34,793 nucleotides of DNA from DASQHY01 sp035602605. GTDB taxonomy: Bacteria > Acidobacteriota > Terriglobia > Acidiferrales > UBA7541. The stretch covers positions 1 through 34,793 of the forward strand of contig DATNLZ010000070.1 in the NCBI GenBank assembly GCA_035602605.1, in the 5' to 3' direction. Every line of letters begins with the position of its first letter. The stretch's first letter is position 1. Of this stretch, positions 25,692 through 32,604 are shown one piece after another. A program made the translations under genes and the position numbers. Under the pieces are notes generated by a model. That model did not search any database. It had not been told where the DNA came from and worked only from the letters and a program-made list of their open reading frames with translations.

Positions 25692-25959
25692 AAAATATAA
25701 ACTCCTTCTTGGTTGCCTTCCGCGCGGAAATGATCCGAATCACTGAATCGTCTTCCTTATAGCAGTGAACGACGACTAGAGGTCTCGCCATTGAACTCAC
25801 TCCGATGAGAATAAACCGATCCTCGTCCTCTGAGTGTTCTGGATCATGGAAGAGGCGCGCATTCGGATCGCGGAAGGCGGTCTGAGCTTCTTCAAACCAC
25901 ACTCCATGCTTCGTCCGATTGCCCCTATTTTTCCTCTCGTCCCACTCGAAGCGCAGCAT
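25675..25959 (-). CDS. brnT: BrnT toxin (ribonuclease)
   Basis: A 94-residue RelE-fold toxin of the BrnT family: FEWDERKNRGNRTKHGVWFE opening, FHDPEHSEDEDRFILIGVS, and the RIISARKATKKE ending with the conserved Arg-Lys-rich tail. In characterised BrnT (Brucella) the toxin cleaves RNA and is neutralised by BrnA. The operon promoter is visible directly in front and appears to give a leaderless message starting at the ATG. Its 5' neighbour is the truncated duplicate of the orphan membrane protein, so the pair sits at a rearrangement boundary. Undamaged. Confidence 0.9.
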   Translation of the reverse strand: MLRFEWDERKNRGNRTKHGVWFEEAQTAFRDPNARLFHDPEHSEDEDRFILIGVSSMARPLVVVHCYKEDDSVIRIISARKATKKEFIFYEEGI

Positions 25960-25994
25960 CTATAGATATTATCTAGATAAACTATAGATTTCAA
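25958..25994 (-). promoter_or_regulatory. brnTA promoter with nested palindromes
   Basis: Minus strand: -35 TTGAAA (25994-25989), 17-base spacer, -10 TAATAT (25971-25966), then CTATAG and immediately the brnT ATG at 25959. Two perfect palindromes overlap it: TTATCTAGATAA (25969-25980) in the spacer and -10, and ATCTATAGAT (25958-25967) over the -10 and start codon; a further CTATAG lies at 25982-25987. This suits autorepression by BrnTA. Confidence 0.6.
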
Positions 25995-26623
25995 GCGGGT
26001 ATCTCCAGCAGTTGCAACGAGAAGACACCAAAGTAAACTCCTAGTACGGAGAGTAATTTTTTCTCTGAGGATAACCTTTCGAGGATTCGATCCCGGGCAA
26101 AAGGAAAGCTGGCCGCCAGCCACAAAAGCAGGGCCAACCACGCGCTGAAAAAGTATAGGTCATAACCCAATTCGACAACAAAAAGTGTTCCGGCGCGGTC
26201 GCGGAATGGCCGCACAACGACATAAGAGACATAAGCCATCGACCCGAGGAACCCCAGGACTGCGACCCGTACGCGGCGTCGACCTAGAAACGGCGCGAGA
26301 AATTTCTGCGCAAGGTTGGAGACCGCTCCGTAGAGGGTCAACGTGAGTACGGTCTCACCGTAGTAGTAAAAGTATAAGTATTCGTGGGAGCCTGATCCGT
26401 ACTTTTCAAACACGTAGAATCGCCCCGCGGTCACAACGGCCAAGCTCAGAAAATAAAAGTTTAAGGCAGCAAACTGGCGGAAGACGTTACGTTTTATGCT
26501 AAGGCAAACGACAAACAGATCCTTGCCCGCCGCGATTGCCTTGATCGGTTCTATCTCAACCCTTCCCGCACTACTCGGCGGTAACTCACTCGGTGTACAA
26601 TGCACGGCGTATTCGAACTCCAA
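25991..26623 (-). pseudogene. Truncated duplicate of the orphan membrane protein
   Basis: Residues from LFVVCLSIKRNVFRQFAALN to YFGVFSLQLL match the intact protein at 4064-4756, but the last 35 or so residues are replaced by EIPA and a stop, and the first residues are replaced by an unrelated in-frame stretch (EFEYAVHCTPSELPPSSAGR ...). The matching DNA (26005-26517) is exactly 513 bp in both places. The reading frame has stayed open, so a chimeric protein could be made, but it lacks both native ends. Probably not functional. Confidence 0.7.
26005..26517. repeat. 513-bp duplicated segment, copy in truncated gene
   Basis: Same-orientation duplicate of 4192-4704 with scattered substitutions and no indels. 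Its left edge lies 46 bases from the brnT start codon. Confidence 0.9.
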
Positions 26624-26703
26624 GAGGAAATCCCGAGCAAGCCGACCCAGGACAAGCGAATTCCTCGGCGGATATTTCGCCTGATAGTTGAAAGGAGGCT
26701 CGC

Positions 26704-27606
26704 ATGCAAGTTGGGTTCATAGGTTTGGGAAGCATGGGGCAGCCGATTGCGCGGAACATACTCAAAGCGGGCCATTCCGTAATTGCTTATAACCGGACGC
26801 GCAGCCGCGCGGAGGCGCTGTCATCCCATGGCGCGCGCGTCGCCAACACGCCAGCCGAAGCTTGCCGGGCCGAGGTGGTCATCACCATGCTGGCCGATGA
26901 CCGGGCAGTCGAAGATATAGTGTTCGAGGAGCAGGGCATTCGAGCAGCGCTTTCCGCGGGAGCGGTACACGTTTCGATGAGCACGATCAGCGTGGCGCTC
27001 TCGAAGCGTCTGGCGAAGGAACATGCTGCGAGAAATCAGGGGTACGTCGCCGCGCCCGTGTTCGGGCGCCCGGAAGCAGCCGAAGCCGCGAAGTTATTGG
27101 TTGTCATGGCCGGGCCCGCAGCAGAGGTCGAACGCGCGAAGCCGATTCTCGAGGCGATCAGCCGGAAATTGTTTGTGCTTGGAACGGAGCCGGCGTCTGC
27201 CAACCTGGTCAAGCTTGCAGGCAATTTCACCATCGCTTCGATGTTAGAGACACTGGGCGAAGCATTCGCTCTGATGCGGAAAGCAGGGATCGACCCGCAG
27301 CAGTTCCATGAAATCGTGAACAGCTCGTTGTTCCAGTCGCCAGTTTACGAAAATTACGGAATGACTATTGTCGGCGAGCGATATGAGCCGGCGGGTTTCA
27401 AACTGCGGCTGGGCCTCAAGGATGTGCGCCTCGTACTCGCTGCGGCAGACGAGATGAATGTGCCGCTCCCTGCGGCCAGCATGATTCATGACCATCTCCT
27501 CGAGGGCATTGCTCGGGGATACGGAGATATCGATTGGTCGGGCGTCGCCAAAGTTCTGGCGGAAGACGCCGGGCTCAAGGCCCGCTCAGCTGGTTCAGCA
27601 TCGTAA
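26704..27606 (+). CDS. NAD(P)-dependent beta-hydroxyacid dehydrogenase family protein
   Basis: A 300-residue enzyme of the 3-hydroxyisobutyrate dehydrogenase / glyoxylate-succinic semialdehyde reductase family, cytosolic. Residues 7-12 (GLGSMG) form the Rossmann dinucleotide motif; SMSTISVALSKRLA is the substrate-loop region; K170 and N174 in LVKLAGNF are the catalytic lysine and its partner; the all-helical C-terminal domain follows (ALMRKAGIDPQQFHEIVNSS, LKDVRLVLAAADEMNVPLP). NAD(H) versus NADP(H) preference cannot be told safely. ATG at 26704 has a near-perfect ribosome site (AAAGGAGG). It stands alone, with no pathway partner nearby. Confidence 0.9.
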   Translation: MQVGFIGLGSMGQPIARNILKAGHSVIAYNRTRSRAEALSSHGARVANTPAEACRAEVVITMLADDRAVEDIVFEEQGIRAALSAGAVHVSMSTISVALSKRLAKEHAARNQGYVAAPVFGRPEAAEAAKLLVVMAGPAAEVERAKPILEAISRKLFVLGTEPASANLVKLAGNFTIASMLETLGEAFALMRKAGIDPQQFHEIVNSSLFQSPVYENYGMTIVGERYEPAGFKLRLGLKDVRLVLAAADEMNVPLPAASMIHDHLLEGIARGYGDIDWSGVAKVLAEDAGLKARSAGSAS

Positions 27607-27888
27607 GCATTGCCCGGAAGGACTCGTCTGGAGCGAAGCGCATCACCAGCGATTCAATCTTTTAGCGCTGCTTCCTTGCTTGATCTTTTATCGCGCGGCC
27701 TGCTGCTTGGCGACCGGCGGTTTGCCTGGGTGCAACGGCCCTGAACCAACCTTGGTACTTTGGATCGCCGACGCGATCTCGTCGAGGTCCTGCTGAGGCA
27801 GCGCCAATCCAGCCTACGTTTCGCCGTGCACAATCGCCATTGTCCACGCAGAGATGAGAACAAAATATGGAGTCATTTAAATCGAACG
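27607..27888. other. Non-coding stretch with a possible decayed small gene
   Basis: On the minus strand a frame broken by stops reads LPQQDLDEIASAIQSTKVGS then GPLHPGKPPVAKQQAA (about 27697-27830). It looks protein-like but unrecognised. The stretch otherwise contains nothing I can name. Confidence 0.2.
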
Positions 27889-28031
27889 AGGTTTGCCCGG
27901 GGAGATTCGAACTCCCGACACCCTGCTTCGAAGGTACGCAGTACAAAACTCTAAGTGCCGCTTCTGGTGTCGCTTACGAGGGAACGCGTCATTTATCTCG
28001 CTCTTGAACTGGACCGAAGTTGGACTGAACT
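27889..28031 (-). repeat. tRNA-Arg(TCG) 3'-half repeat, copy 4 (altered acceptor)
   Basis: Anticodon loop, GCAGG stem, GTGTC variable loop and GGGAG/CTCCC T stem as in copy 1, but the acceptor strand ends CGGGCAA and the terminal triplet is CCT. The left flank resembles no other copy. The 97-base block ends at GGACTGAACT, where repeat B sequence follows directly. Confidence 0.8.
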
Positions 28032-28064
28032 CCCGGGTTCGTCCATCCTTATATATACCGATAT
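28032..28064. repeat. Repeat B, short copy fused to tRNA-half copy 4
   Basis: CCCGGGTTCGTCCATCCTTA then TATATACCGATAT. At copy 5 the same two blocks are separated by roughly 40-50 bases, so a deletion joined them here. Confidence 0.6.
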
Positions 28065-28190
28065 CTTTTCGAAAACGCGAGCGGTCGTCGACGAGCGGTT
28101 TGCGCCCTGCTTGAATCTGGTGAATGAAATTTGCCGATGCACGTCTGTGCAGAGGAGCTCCGCCACGGACTGCTAGCCGTGACGGCCGAC

Positions 28191-28326
28191 TCACACAACT
28201 ACAATGTAGACATAGCGCAACATAAAGAGAATCGTCAGAATCCAGATTAATGGACTGATCTCACGATACTTTCCTGCGCCGATTTTTACCAGCGTGTAAG
28301 CCATGAGCCCCAGGCTCAAGCCGGTG
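28191..28326 (-). pseudogene. C-terminal fragment of an NCS2-family permease
   Basis: The minus-strand frame ends GLSLGLMAYTLVKIGAGKYR EISPLIWILTILFMLRYVYI-like, the typical last two membrane segments of xanthine/uracil/adenine (NCS2) permeases (G-x-I-x-Y-x-LIK...GK.RE..P..Y.L..LF.LRY). Upstream sequence in the frame is unrelated. Remnant only. Confidence 0.65.
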
Positions 28327-28522
28327 GAACCTTGCGGCGAGCATAGCAGCGAAGGCGAGGAGCCGCCCCTTGATGCCTCATGCGGATTCTGGGTGGCCCA
28401 CCCTAAAACGGACGGGAAGGATTTGGATGCCCCGCCCCCCGTGGGTGACGACCTCGAGTATTGCGGGCGAGAACAGCGGCAATGGAAACGGCCTTTGCGC
28501 AAACGACCCTTTTTGAAACCGG

Positions 28523-28810
28523 CTAAGCCAATGCCAGCCGCCTGAGCTTAATGCGGTCCGCGCGGACCTGGGCAAGGTCGTACTGCGCCTGTTGCGTAAG
28601 CCAGCCTTCGGCGCTGCCTCCGAAAACCTTGGACAATCGCACGGCCATTTCAGGAGAAATCCCGCGCTTCCCGTTCACCAGTTCCGACAGTGTGGTGCGC
28701 GTGACTCCAAGGGCGGCGGCGGCATCCGTGATCGTCAGGCCCAAAGGCTCAATGCACTGTCGCAGCACAAAGCCGCCGGGGTGCGGTGGATTCTTCATCG
28801 GCATGTTCAA
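28523..28810 (-). CDS. higA: HigA-type antitoxin
   Basis: A 95-residue XRE-family helix-turn-helix protein of the HigA/VapI type: PPHPGGFVLRQCIEPLGLTI, then DAAAALGVTRTTLSELVNGK and RGISPEMAVRLSKVFGGSAE. It should bind the HigB toxin and repress the operon. It starts 6 bases after the end of the toxin gene, the usual toxin-first HigBA order. Undamaged. Confidence 0.92.
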   Translation of the reverse strand: MNMPMKNPPHPGGFVLRQCIEPLGLTITDAAAALGVTRTTLSELVNGKRGISPEMAVRLSKVFGGSAEGWLTQQAQYDLAQVRADRIKLRRLALA

Positions 28811-28816
28811 TCTCCC

Positions 28817-29095
28817 TCAGTGGTAATCGACATAATCAACGTCCGATGCATCTCGGTCAGCAAAGTGGAAGATCACTCGCCAGTTCGCCCGAACCGTCAC
28901 CGCCCAAAAGCCTTTCAACTCGCCTTTGAGAGGATGTAACCGAAAACCAGGCAAGTCCATATCGGCAACCGTGGCGGCAGCATCTAGACGCGCAAGAATG
29001 TCACGCAGCTTTTCCTCATGCTCGCTGATCACGCCGCGCGGGTCGTCGTCTTCGTAGAGACGTTTCAGTCCTTTGTGGCGGATCGAACGGATCGT
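28817..29095 (-). pseudogene. higB: HigB-type toxin with apparent loss of start codon
   Basis: RelE-fold ribonuclease toxin. From 29095 the frame reads (T)IRSIRHKGLKRLYEDDDPRG, then VISEHEEKLRDILARLDAAA, FRLHPLKGELKGFWAVTVRA and NWRVIFHFADRD...VDYVDYH, 92 residues, the normal HigB length. The codon where the family starts is ACG rather than ATG/GTG. The first usable start is GTG at 29032, which would drop 21 residues including the IRHKGLKRLYE segment. Unless ACG is used, the full toxin is not made. A likely promoter (TTGACA, 17 bases, TACGGT; 29129-29101) sits directly before it. Confidence 0.7.
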
Positions 29096-29100
29096 TTTCC

Positions 29101-29129
29101 ACCGTAACGCGTAACGTAACGCATGTCAA
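29101..29129 (-). promoter_or_regulatory. Candidate higBA promoter
   Basis: Minus strand: consensus -35 TTGACA (29129-29124), 17-base spacer containing the dyad-like TTACGTTACGCGTTACG pattern, -10-like TACGGT (29106-29101). The predicted transcript would start within a few bases of the missing higB start codon. Confidence 0.45.
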
Positions 29130-29233
29130 GCGAAAGCCCGCCTCGGCCGCCGCGGCCCCTGACAACCTGCCCTGCTGAGAACCGACTGCTGCGGGCACGT
29201 GTGAATAGAGGATTAAGTTTTATGACTCTTCAC

Positions 29234-29572
29234 TCACGGCGAGGTCGAACGCTTCACGCAAAACGGAATGATCGTGCATAGGTCCTCGGCGGTTCGGACA
29301 AGGGCGACGTGTGAGACGCGGTTGTCGCCCTGCACGATTTTGATGAAGTACGGTGCGCCGGCCTTGCGACCGAGGTGAATCACAACGCGCAACGCATCTC
29401 GCATTACCGTCAGGTCCACAAAGATGCGTGTCGTCCGGAACAGCGCGTACCGGTTACGTGTGACTACCTCCACGTCGCCAAAACTCCTTACGGTGGTCTC
29501 GAGTTTCCGGTAGAGATCGGTAAGTGCCGGTGGCCTACTTTTGAGCAAGGTAGCAGCGCTGCCGACCCGCAT
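29234..29572 (-). CDS. DUF5655-like protein
   Basis: A 112-residue soluble protein. The pattern LTDLYRKLETTVRSFGDVEV, then RYALFRTTRIFVDLTVMRDA followed by LRVVIHLGRKAG...VSHVALV matches the DUF5655 style of small proteins (a helix, then beta strands). No function is established that I can cite. ATG at 29572 lacks a strong ribosome site (an AGGT 15 bases upstream). A duplicate lies at the left window edge without its start codon. Confidence 0.6.
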   Translation of the reverse strand: MRVGSAATLLKSRPPALTDLYRKLETTVRSFGDVEVVTRNRYALFRTTRIFVDLTVMRDALRVVIHLGRKAGAPYFIKIVQGDNRVSHVALVRTAEDLCTIIPFCVKRSTSP

Positions 29573-29671
29573 GCGTGACGTTGATTGACCTGACGAAAGG
29601 TTCGATCACACCGCGGACATGCCCAACTCATAAAGTCGTTAGTACACAGCGAACGCACATCTGTCAAGGTT
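29412..29671. repeat. Right copy of the 260-bp direct repeat
   Basis: Same-orientation match to 1-261; the two copies enclose about 29.4 kb that includes four of the five tRNA-half copies. Confidence 0.9.
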
Positions 29672-30052
29672 GTATCTGGCGAATTGATACGGTGGCAGTG
29701 AAACGATCGGAGCCGCGAAACGCGCTGCGATTAAAAACTGAAACGTCGAATGATTTCATTGGAAGTTTTGCCAAGGTTGACCGGATACCGCAACCAGCAC
29801 GAGTCTTTGACAAATCAGGCAGCCACTGGTATCTGATATAGGCCTGACAGTGAGGTTGCGAAAGAAGCGGAGGTTTGCGACTGGTTGTGAGATGTACAAA
29901 CATTCTCGTCGGCTGGTGAAGCCGGCGTACAAAGAGAATGATAGTATCTTCCTATTCAACCGGCGCACACGCGAGTGGTGTCCGTGTTTGAACACTCCGC
30001 AGAGCTAATCGCACGATAGCTCTCAACAAATTCACTTAGCGTGGAGGAAACG
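29672..30052. other. Intergenic stretch, nothing recognised
   Basis: Short frames on both strands lack start sites and family features. It should contain the promoter of the small membrane protein. Confidence 0.4.
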
Positions 30053-30382
30053 ATGCGTTTCGCTCTTCGTCCAAAGACTAAGTTAGCCGCGATCGCTTGC
30101 TTCGTTGTATTCCTTCTAAATGCTGCGGGCCTCGCGTTGCACATGCACTCGTATGGAAGCGAATACCACACCCTACCATTCTATCCAAGCTATTTGACTT
30201 TTCGGGGCCTCTTGCTGCGCCCACTCACGCTATTCGCATTCGCAGCAATCATTCTTTACTTGCTGGCACTGTTTTTCGGAAACAGACGGAGTACTCGGAG
30301 TGACCTAGAGGAAGTGATTCTAGTGCTTGCGATTATGAGCACGACGCTGGGGCTTATTTTGACTGCCGCATTCAAGTTCTAA
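30053..30382 (+). CDS. Small membrane protein of unknown function
   Basis: A 109-residue protein with three likely membrane helices (about residues 11-30, 57-75 and 88-107) and a basic N-terminus (MRFALRPKTK). The loop between helices 1 and 2 is rich in His and aromatic residues (LHMHSYGSEYHTLPFYPSY). I do not recognise a family. ATG at 30053 follows a GGAGG site by 5 bases, giving good support for translation. No partner gene is apparent. Confidence 0.6.
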   Translation: MRFALRPKTKLAAIACFVVFLLNAAGLALHMHSYGSEYHTLPFYPSYLTFRGLLLRPLTLFAFAAIILYLLALFFGNRRSTRSDLEEVILVLAIMSTTLGLILTAAFKF

Positions 30383-30399
30383 GAGTGGTCCAGCCTTGT

Positions 30400-30687
30400 T
30401 CAGAGCTTGCGGAATTCCTGTCGGTTACGAATCCAACCTTTAGGGTCAGCATCATTGAGGCGCCCGACAGCAGCCGGAATAGACTGCCATGGACCTCCCT
30501 TGGCGCAGGCCATTAGTTCCATTCTGATGTTGGTGTTTTCTGCGCAGCCATAGTCTACGATTTGAAATTCGGGCAGACACAGATGGTCAGGGTAGACAAC
30601 AAACGCAGCACGCCCCGATATGCGGTTATGCTCCATGTAGCAGGACCCGTCCGTGTGAATCTGAATCGCTCGCGGGTCGAGGCTCAT
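30400..30687 (-). pseudogene. RNase H-like gene, truncated/frameshifted
   Basis: The start IQIHTDGSC (first catalytic Asp) and TNIRMELMACAKG (catalytic Glu) match the beginning of an RNase HI-type domain. After this the frame loses similarity, but another frame contains LKVGFVTDRNSAS at the right distance to be the third motif (VTDS in the family). The segment with the last catalytic Asp is absent. So it is a broken RNase H-fold protein of 95 codons as written. It is divergent from the orphan gene at 30766. Confidence 0.55.
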
Positions 30688-30765
30688 TGAAAAACGCTCC
30701 TACCGCACTGATAAGTCTTAATGGTCCCATCCTGAGCGCAAAACTCAAGAGAGTAGAATTGAAGA

Positions 30766-31437
30766 ATGCGTACCCATACGAAATTCTTCAGCTTTTCGAA
30801 GCTTGCAAACGCCGATGGTGCATCGACAGTTGTTAGGATCGCGATGGTCTGCAATGATCTCGCAATCGCGAATTTCTCGATGGGCCATTTCAAGAAACTT
30901 CCGTCGAAGGCCCTGAGCCACGTTAGGCAGGGAGCGCCACTCTATTTCGTAAGAATGAGTTGCGGACACCTGCGGGAAGGCATGAAAGCAATCCAGGGGA
31001 TAGTTAATCACCTCGCATTGGCTGCGTTGGTCAAAAAGTGTGATCACCATGCTCAATCTGCGTTTGCGGGCTTGTGCGAATGCCTGCCAACAGGAGAGGA
31101 CCATGCGGAATTTCAACGTTACGTGCTACCAGTTCGCAACAAGACCGCCTTTCACTACGATGCGGATCAGGTCAAAGCGGCCTTGCAATTCAGAACGATG
31201 CACCACTCCAACAGTCCTTGTTCAATGACTATCGGCGAGGACATTCACTCGTCTCGCTTCGACTTTGCGGATGTTGTTCTTGACACCATTGTGTGCCGAA
31301 AGCTGTGGGCAATTCCCGTTACTGCGGACGTTCGCGCCGGAGCGGATCGCATCGCAGAGTGGTGCTTTAGAAGGTCTGTTCAATTCCTCGATTTTGGAGG
31401 GGATTTTGTTAATAGGTTTCTACGGGAAGACGCTTGA
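30766..31437 (+). CDS. Orphan protein with HEPN-like RN-x3-F-H motif
   Basis: A 223-residue protein, mostly helical by composition (AIANFSMGHFKKLPSKALSH, REGMKAIQGIVNHLALAALV, CDHHAQSAFAGLCECLPTGE). I do not recognise an assigned family. The motif VRNKTAFHYD resembles the R-x4-6-H signature of HEPN ribonucleases, which often reads R-N-x-x-x-[FA]-H; this is a weak inference from one motif. ATG at 30766 has a poor ribosome site; a second ATG at 30844 is possible. It shares a 78-base divergent intergenic region with the broken RNase H-like gene, suggesting they were once a pair. Confidence 0.5.
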   Translation: MRTHTKFFSFSKLANADGASTVVRIAMVCNDLAIANFSMGHFKKLPSKALSHVRQGAPLYFVRMSCGHLREGMKAIQGIVNHLALAALVKKCDHHAQSAFAGLCECLPTGEDHAEFQRYVLPVRNKTAFHYDADQVKAALQFRTMHHSNSPCSMTIGEDIHSSRFDFADVVLDTIVCRKLWAIPVTADVRAGADRIAEWCFRRSVQFLDFGGDFVNRFLREDA

Positions 31438-31580
31438 GAGCACGAAACCAGGCGTCCATATTGTTTGCAAAAGGCCCGCTAGACCGCTCCCACCGGAAGG
31501 ACTAACGTCTGACGCAGGCGGGCGAGCTTCTCGCAGTACAGTGGCACAGTTTTTTTGGACACAGCTTCCGCCAGACCTTA
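31438..31580. other. Gap with IS-end-like sequence
   Basis: Bases 31540-31562 (AGTGGCACAGTTTTTTTGG then ACACA) match the IS-like end at 25362-25385. Otherwise nothing seen. Confidence 0.35.
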
Positions 31581-32201
31581 TCAGTTGACGGAGTAATCCG
31601 CGCATATCAGTGAGAATCCCATTGGGACACGAGACGCGTTTCCGGCTACGGGTTGCACTGGTTTATCAGAGATTTTCGGGCAAATTGGATCTGTGCTCAG
31701 TTCGGGAACGGTGATCGGGGATGCACCCTGTGGCGTAAAACCCTGCAGCCAGTTAATGATGCTAACCGCCGAGTCCGGGAATGGCCGCTGATGGTCGGGG
31801 TCGACCCATAGGTAGCGTGTCGTCTCGTTCCCACGCACAATTTCCGCGATAAACGATTCCGAGCCACTGCGAATGACACTGCCTCGGCTGTTCTCAAAAT
31901 CAAGCCTCTTCATCAGCTGGGTGGCGGCACCTAACTGGTCCTGGGTGAGTGTTCCCCCAAGGGTTTTTGTGCTGCCGTCTATCATCCTTGATACCCGATA
32001 ACGGCCACTCCGATATAGTTCAAAACAAATTCGAGGAGAATGCTGTTGTCCACTTACGGCAGGATAAGTGTTGCTGTATGAGAGTCGAGCCAGTAGGCTG
32101 GTCGGCCCTTGGTCATTTCGTGTACCAGACTGGGCGGCTAGGTACGTTTGCAAAATCACAGAACACAGGATGCCCATCCATATTCTCTTGGAAGTCATCA
32201 T
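31581..32201 (-). CDS. Secreted protein of unknown function
   Basis: A 206-residue exported protein. The signal peptide (MMTSKRIWMGILCSVILQTY then LAAQ) is clear, and the mature part has no membrane helix. A segment SPRICFELYRSGRYRVSRM followed by LGGTLTQDQLGAATQLMKRL resembles small periplasmic proteins common in Acidobacteriota; no function known. Four cysteines in the mature part could form disulphides. The first of two adjacent ATGs is preceded by a perfect AGGAGG at 5 bases. A dyad (ATAACAT/ATGTTAT) lies about 125 bases upstream. Confidence 0.7.
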   Translation of the reverse strand: MMTSKRIWMGILCSVILQTYLAAQSGTRNDQGPTSLLARLSYSNTYPAVSGQQHSPRICFELYRSGRYRVSRMIDGSTKTLGGTLTQDQLGAATQLMKRLDFENSRGSVIRSGSESFIAEIVRGNETTRYLWVDPDHQRPFPDSAVSIINWLQGFTPQGASPITVPELSTDPICPKISDKPVQPVAGNASRVPMGFSLICADYSVN

Positions 32202-32212
32202 AGAACCCTCCT

Positions 32213-32534
32213 AAGGCCTTGAACGAAGTCCGGAGGAAATCTTGCAGCGAAACAGCGAGCCGAATCAAGGAGAACGAAGGAAAGACCTGTCCTTCACCAA
32301 AACTCCACAGCTGAATGTCATCCATATAACATGTTACACATCTTTGGTATGTTATTGATTCCAACGGCGCTCCTAATTTTGGCGAGGCACACGGGCAAAC
32401 GTAGGACGGACTTCGTGCACAATCTTTACGTGGGAATGTGGCCCCGGTCGACGTCCACCACAAGATGACTCCGGAACGAGTAATCCGAGATTCGACTCGC
32501 GCGGTTTTGCTGACCGAATCGGATAATTGCTGGC
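32213..32534. other. Upstream region of the secreted protein gene
   Basis: No gene seen. It holds the palindrome TAACATGTTA (32327-32336) with a second half ATGTTAT at 32349-32355, a possible regulator site. Confidence 0.35.
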
Positions 32535-32570
32535 TAAAAAAGCGCGGACCACTTTGTGACCCGCGCTTTC
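32535..32570 (-). terminator. Rho-independent terminator of the VWFA-like gene
   Basis: Minus strand: stem AAAGCGCGG / CCGCGCTTT (9 perfect pairs), 13-base loop, then a T run (CTTTTTT). It lies about 35 bases after the stop codon of the gene at 32605-33540. Confidence 0.8.
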
Positions 32571-32604
32571 CATAACCAAGCGCCCGGCTGACCGCCATGT
32601 TATG

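Noticed and set aside
9686..27889. An integrase or relaxase inside the large module that would explain its mobility
   Set aside because: All sizeable genes in the module were examined; none is a recombinase. The only recombination-related protein is the broken group II intron reverse transcriptase.
29016..29198. Small arginine-rich minus-strand frame upstream of higB
   Set aside because: It overlaps the higB frame and the candidate promoter and has no ribosome site.
32113..32598. A 161-codon minus-strand frame between the two secreted protein genes
   Set aside because: It overlaps a strong terminator and the ribosome site of the next gene, and its composition is not protein-like.
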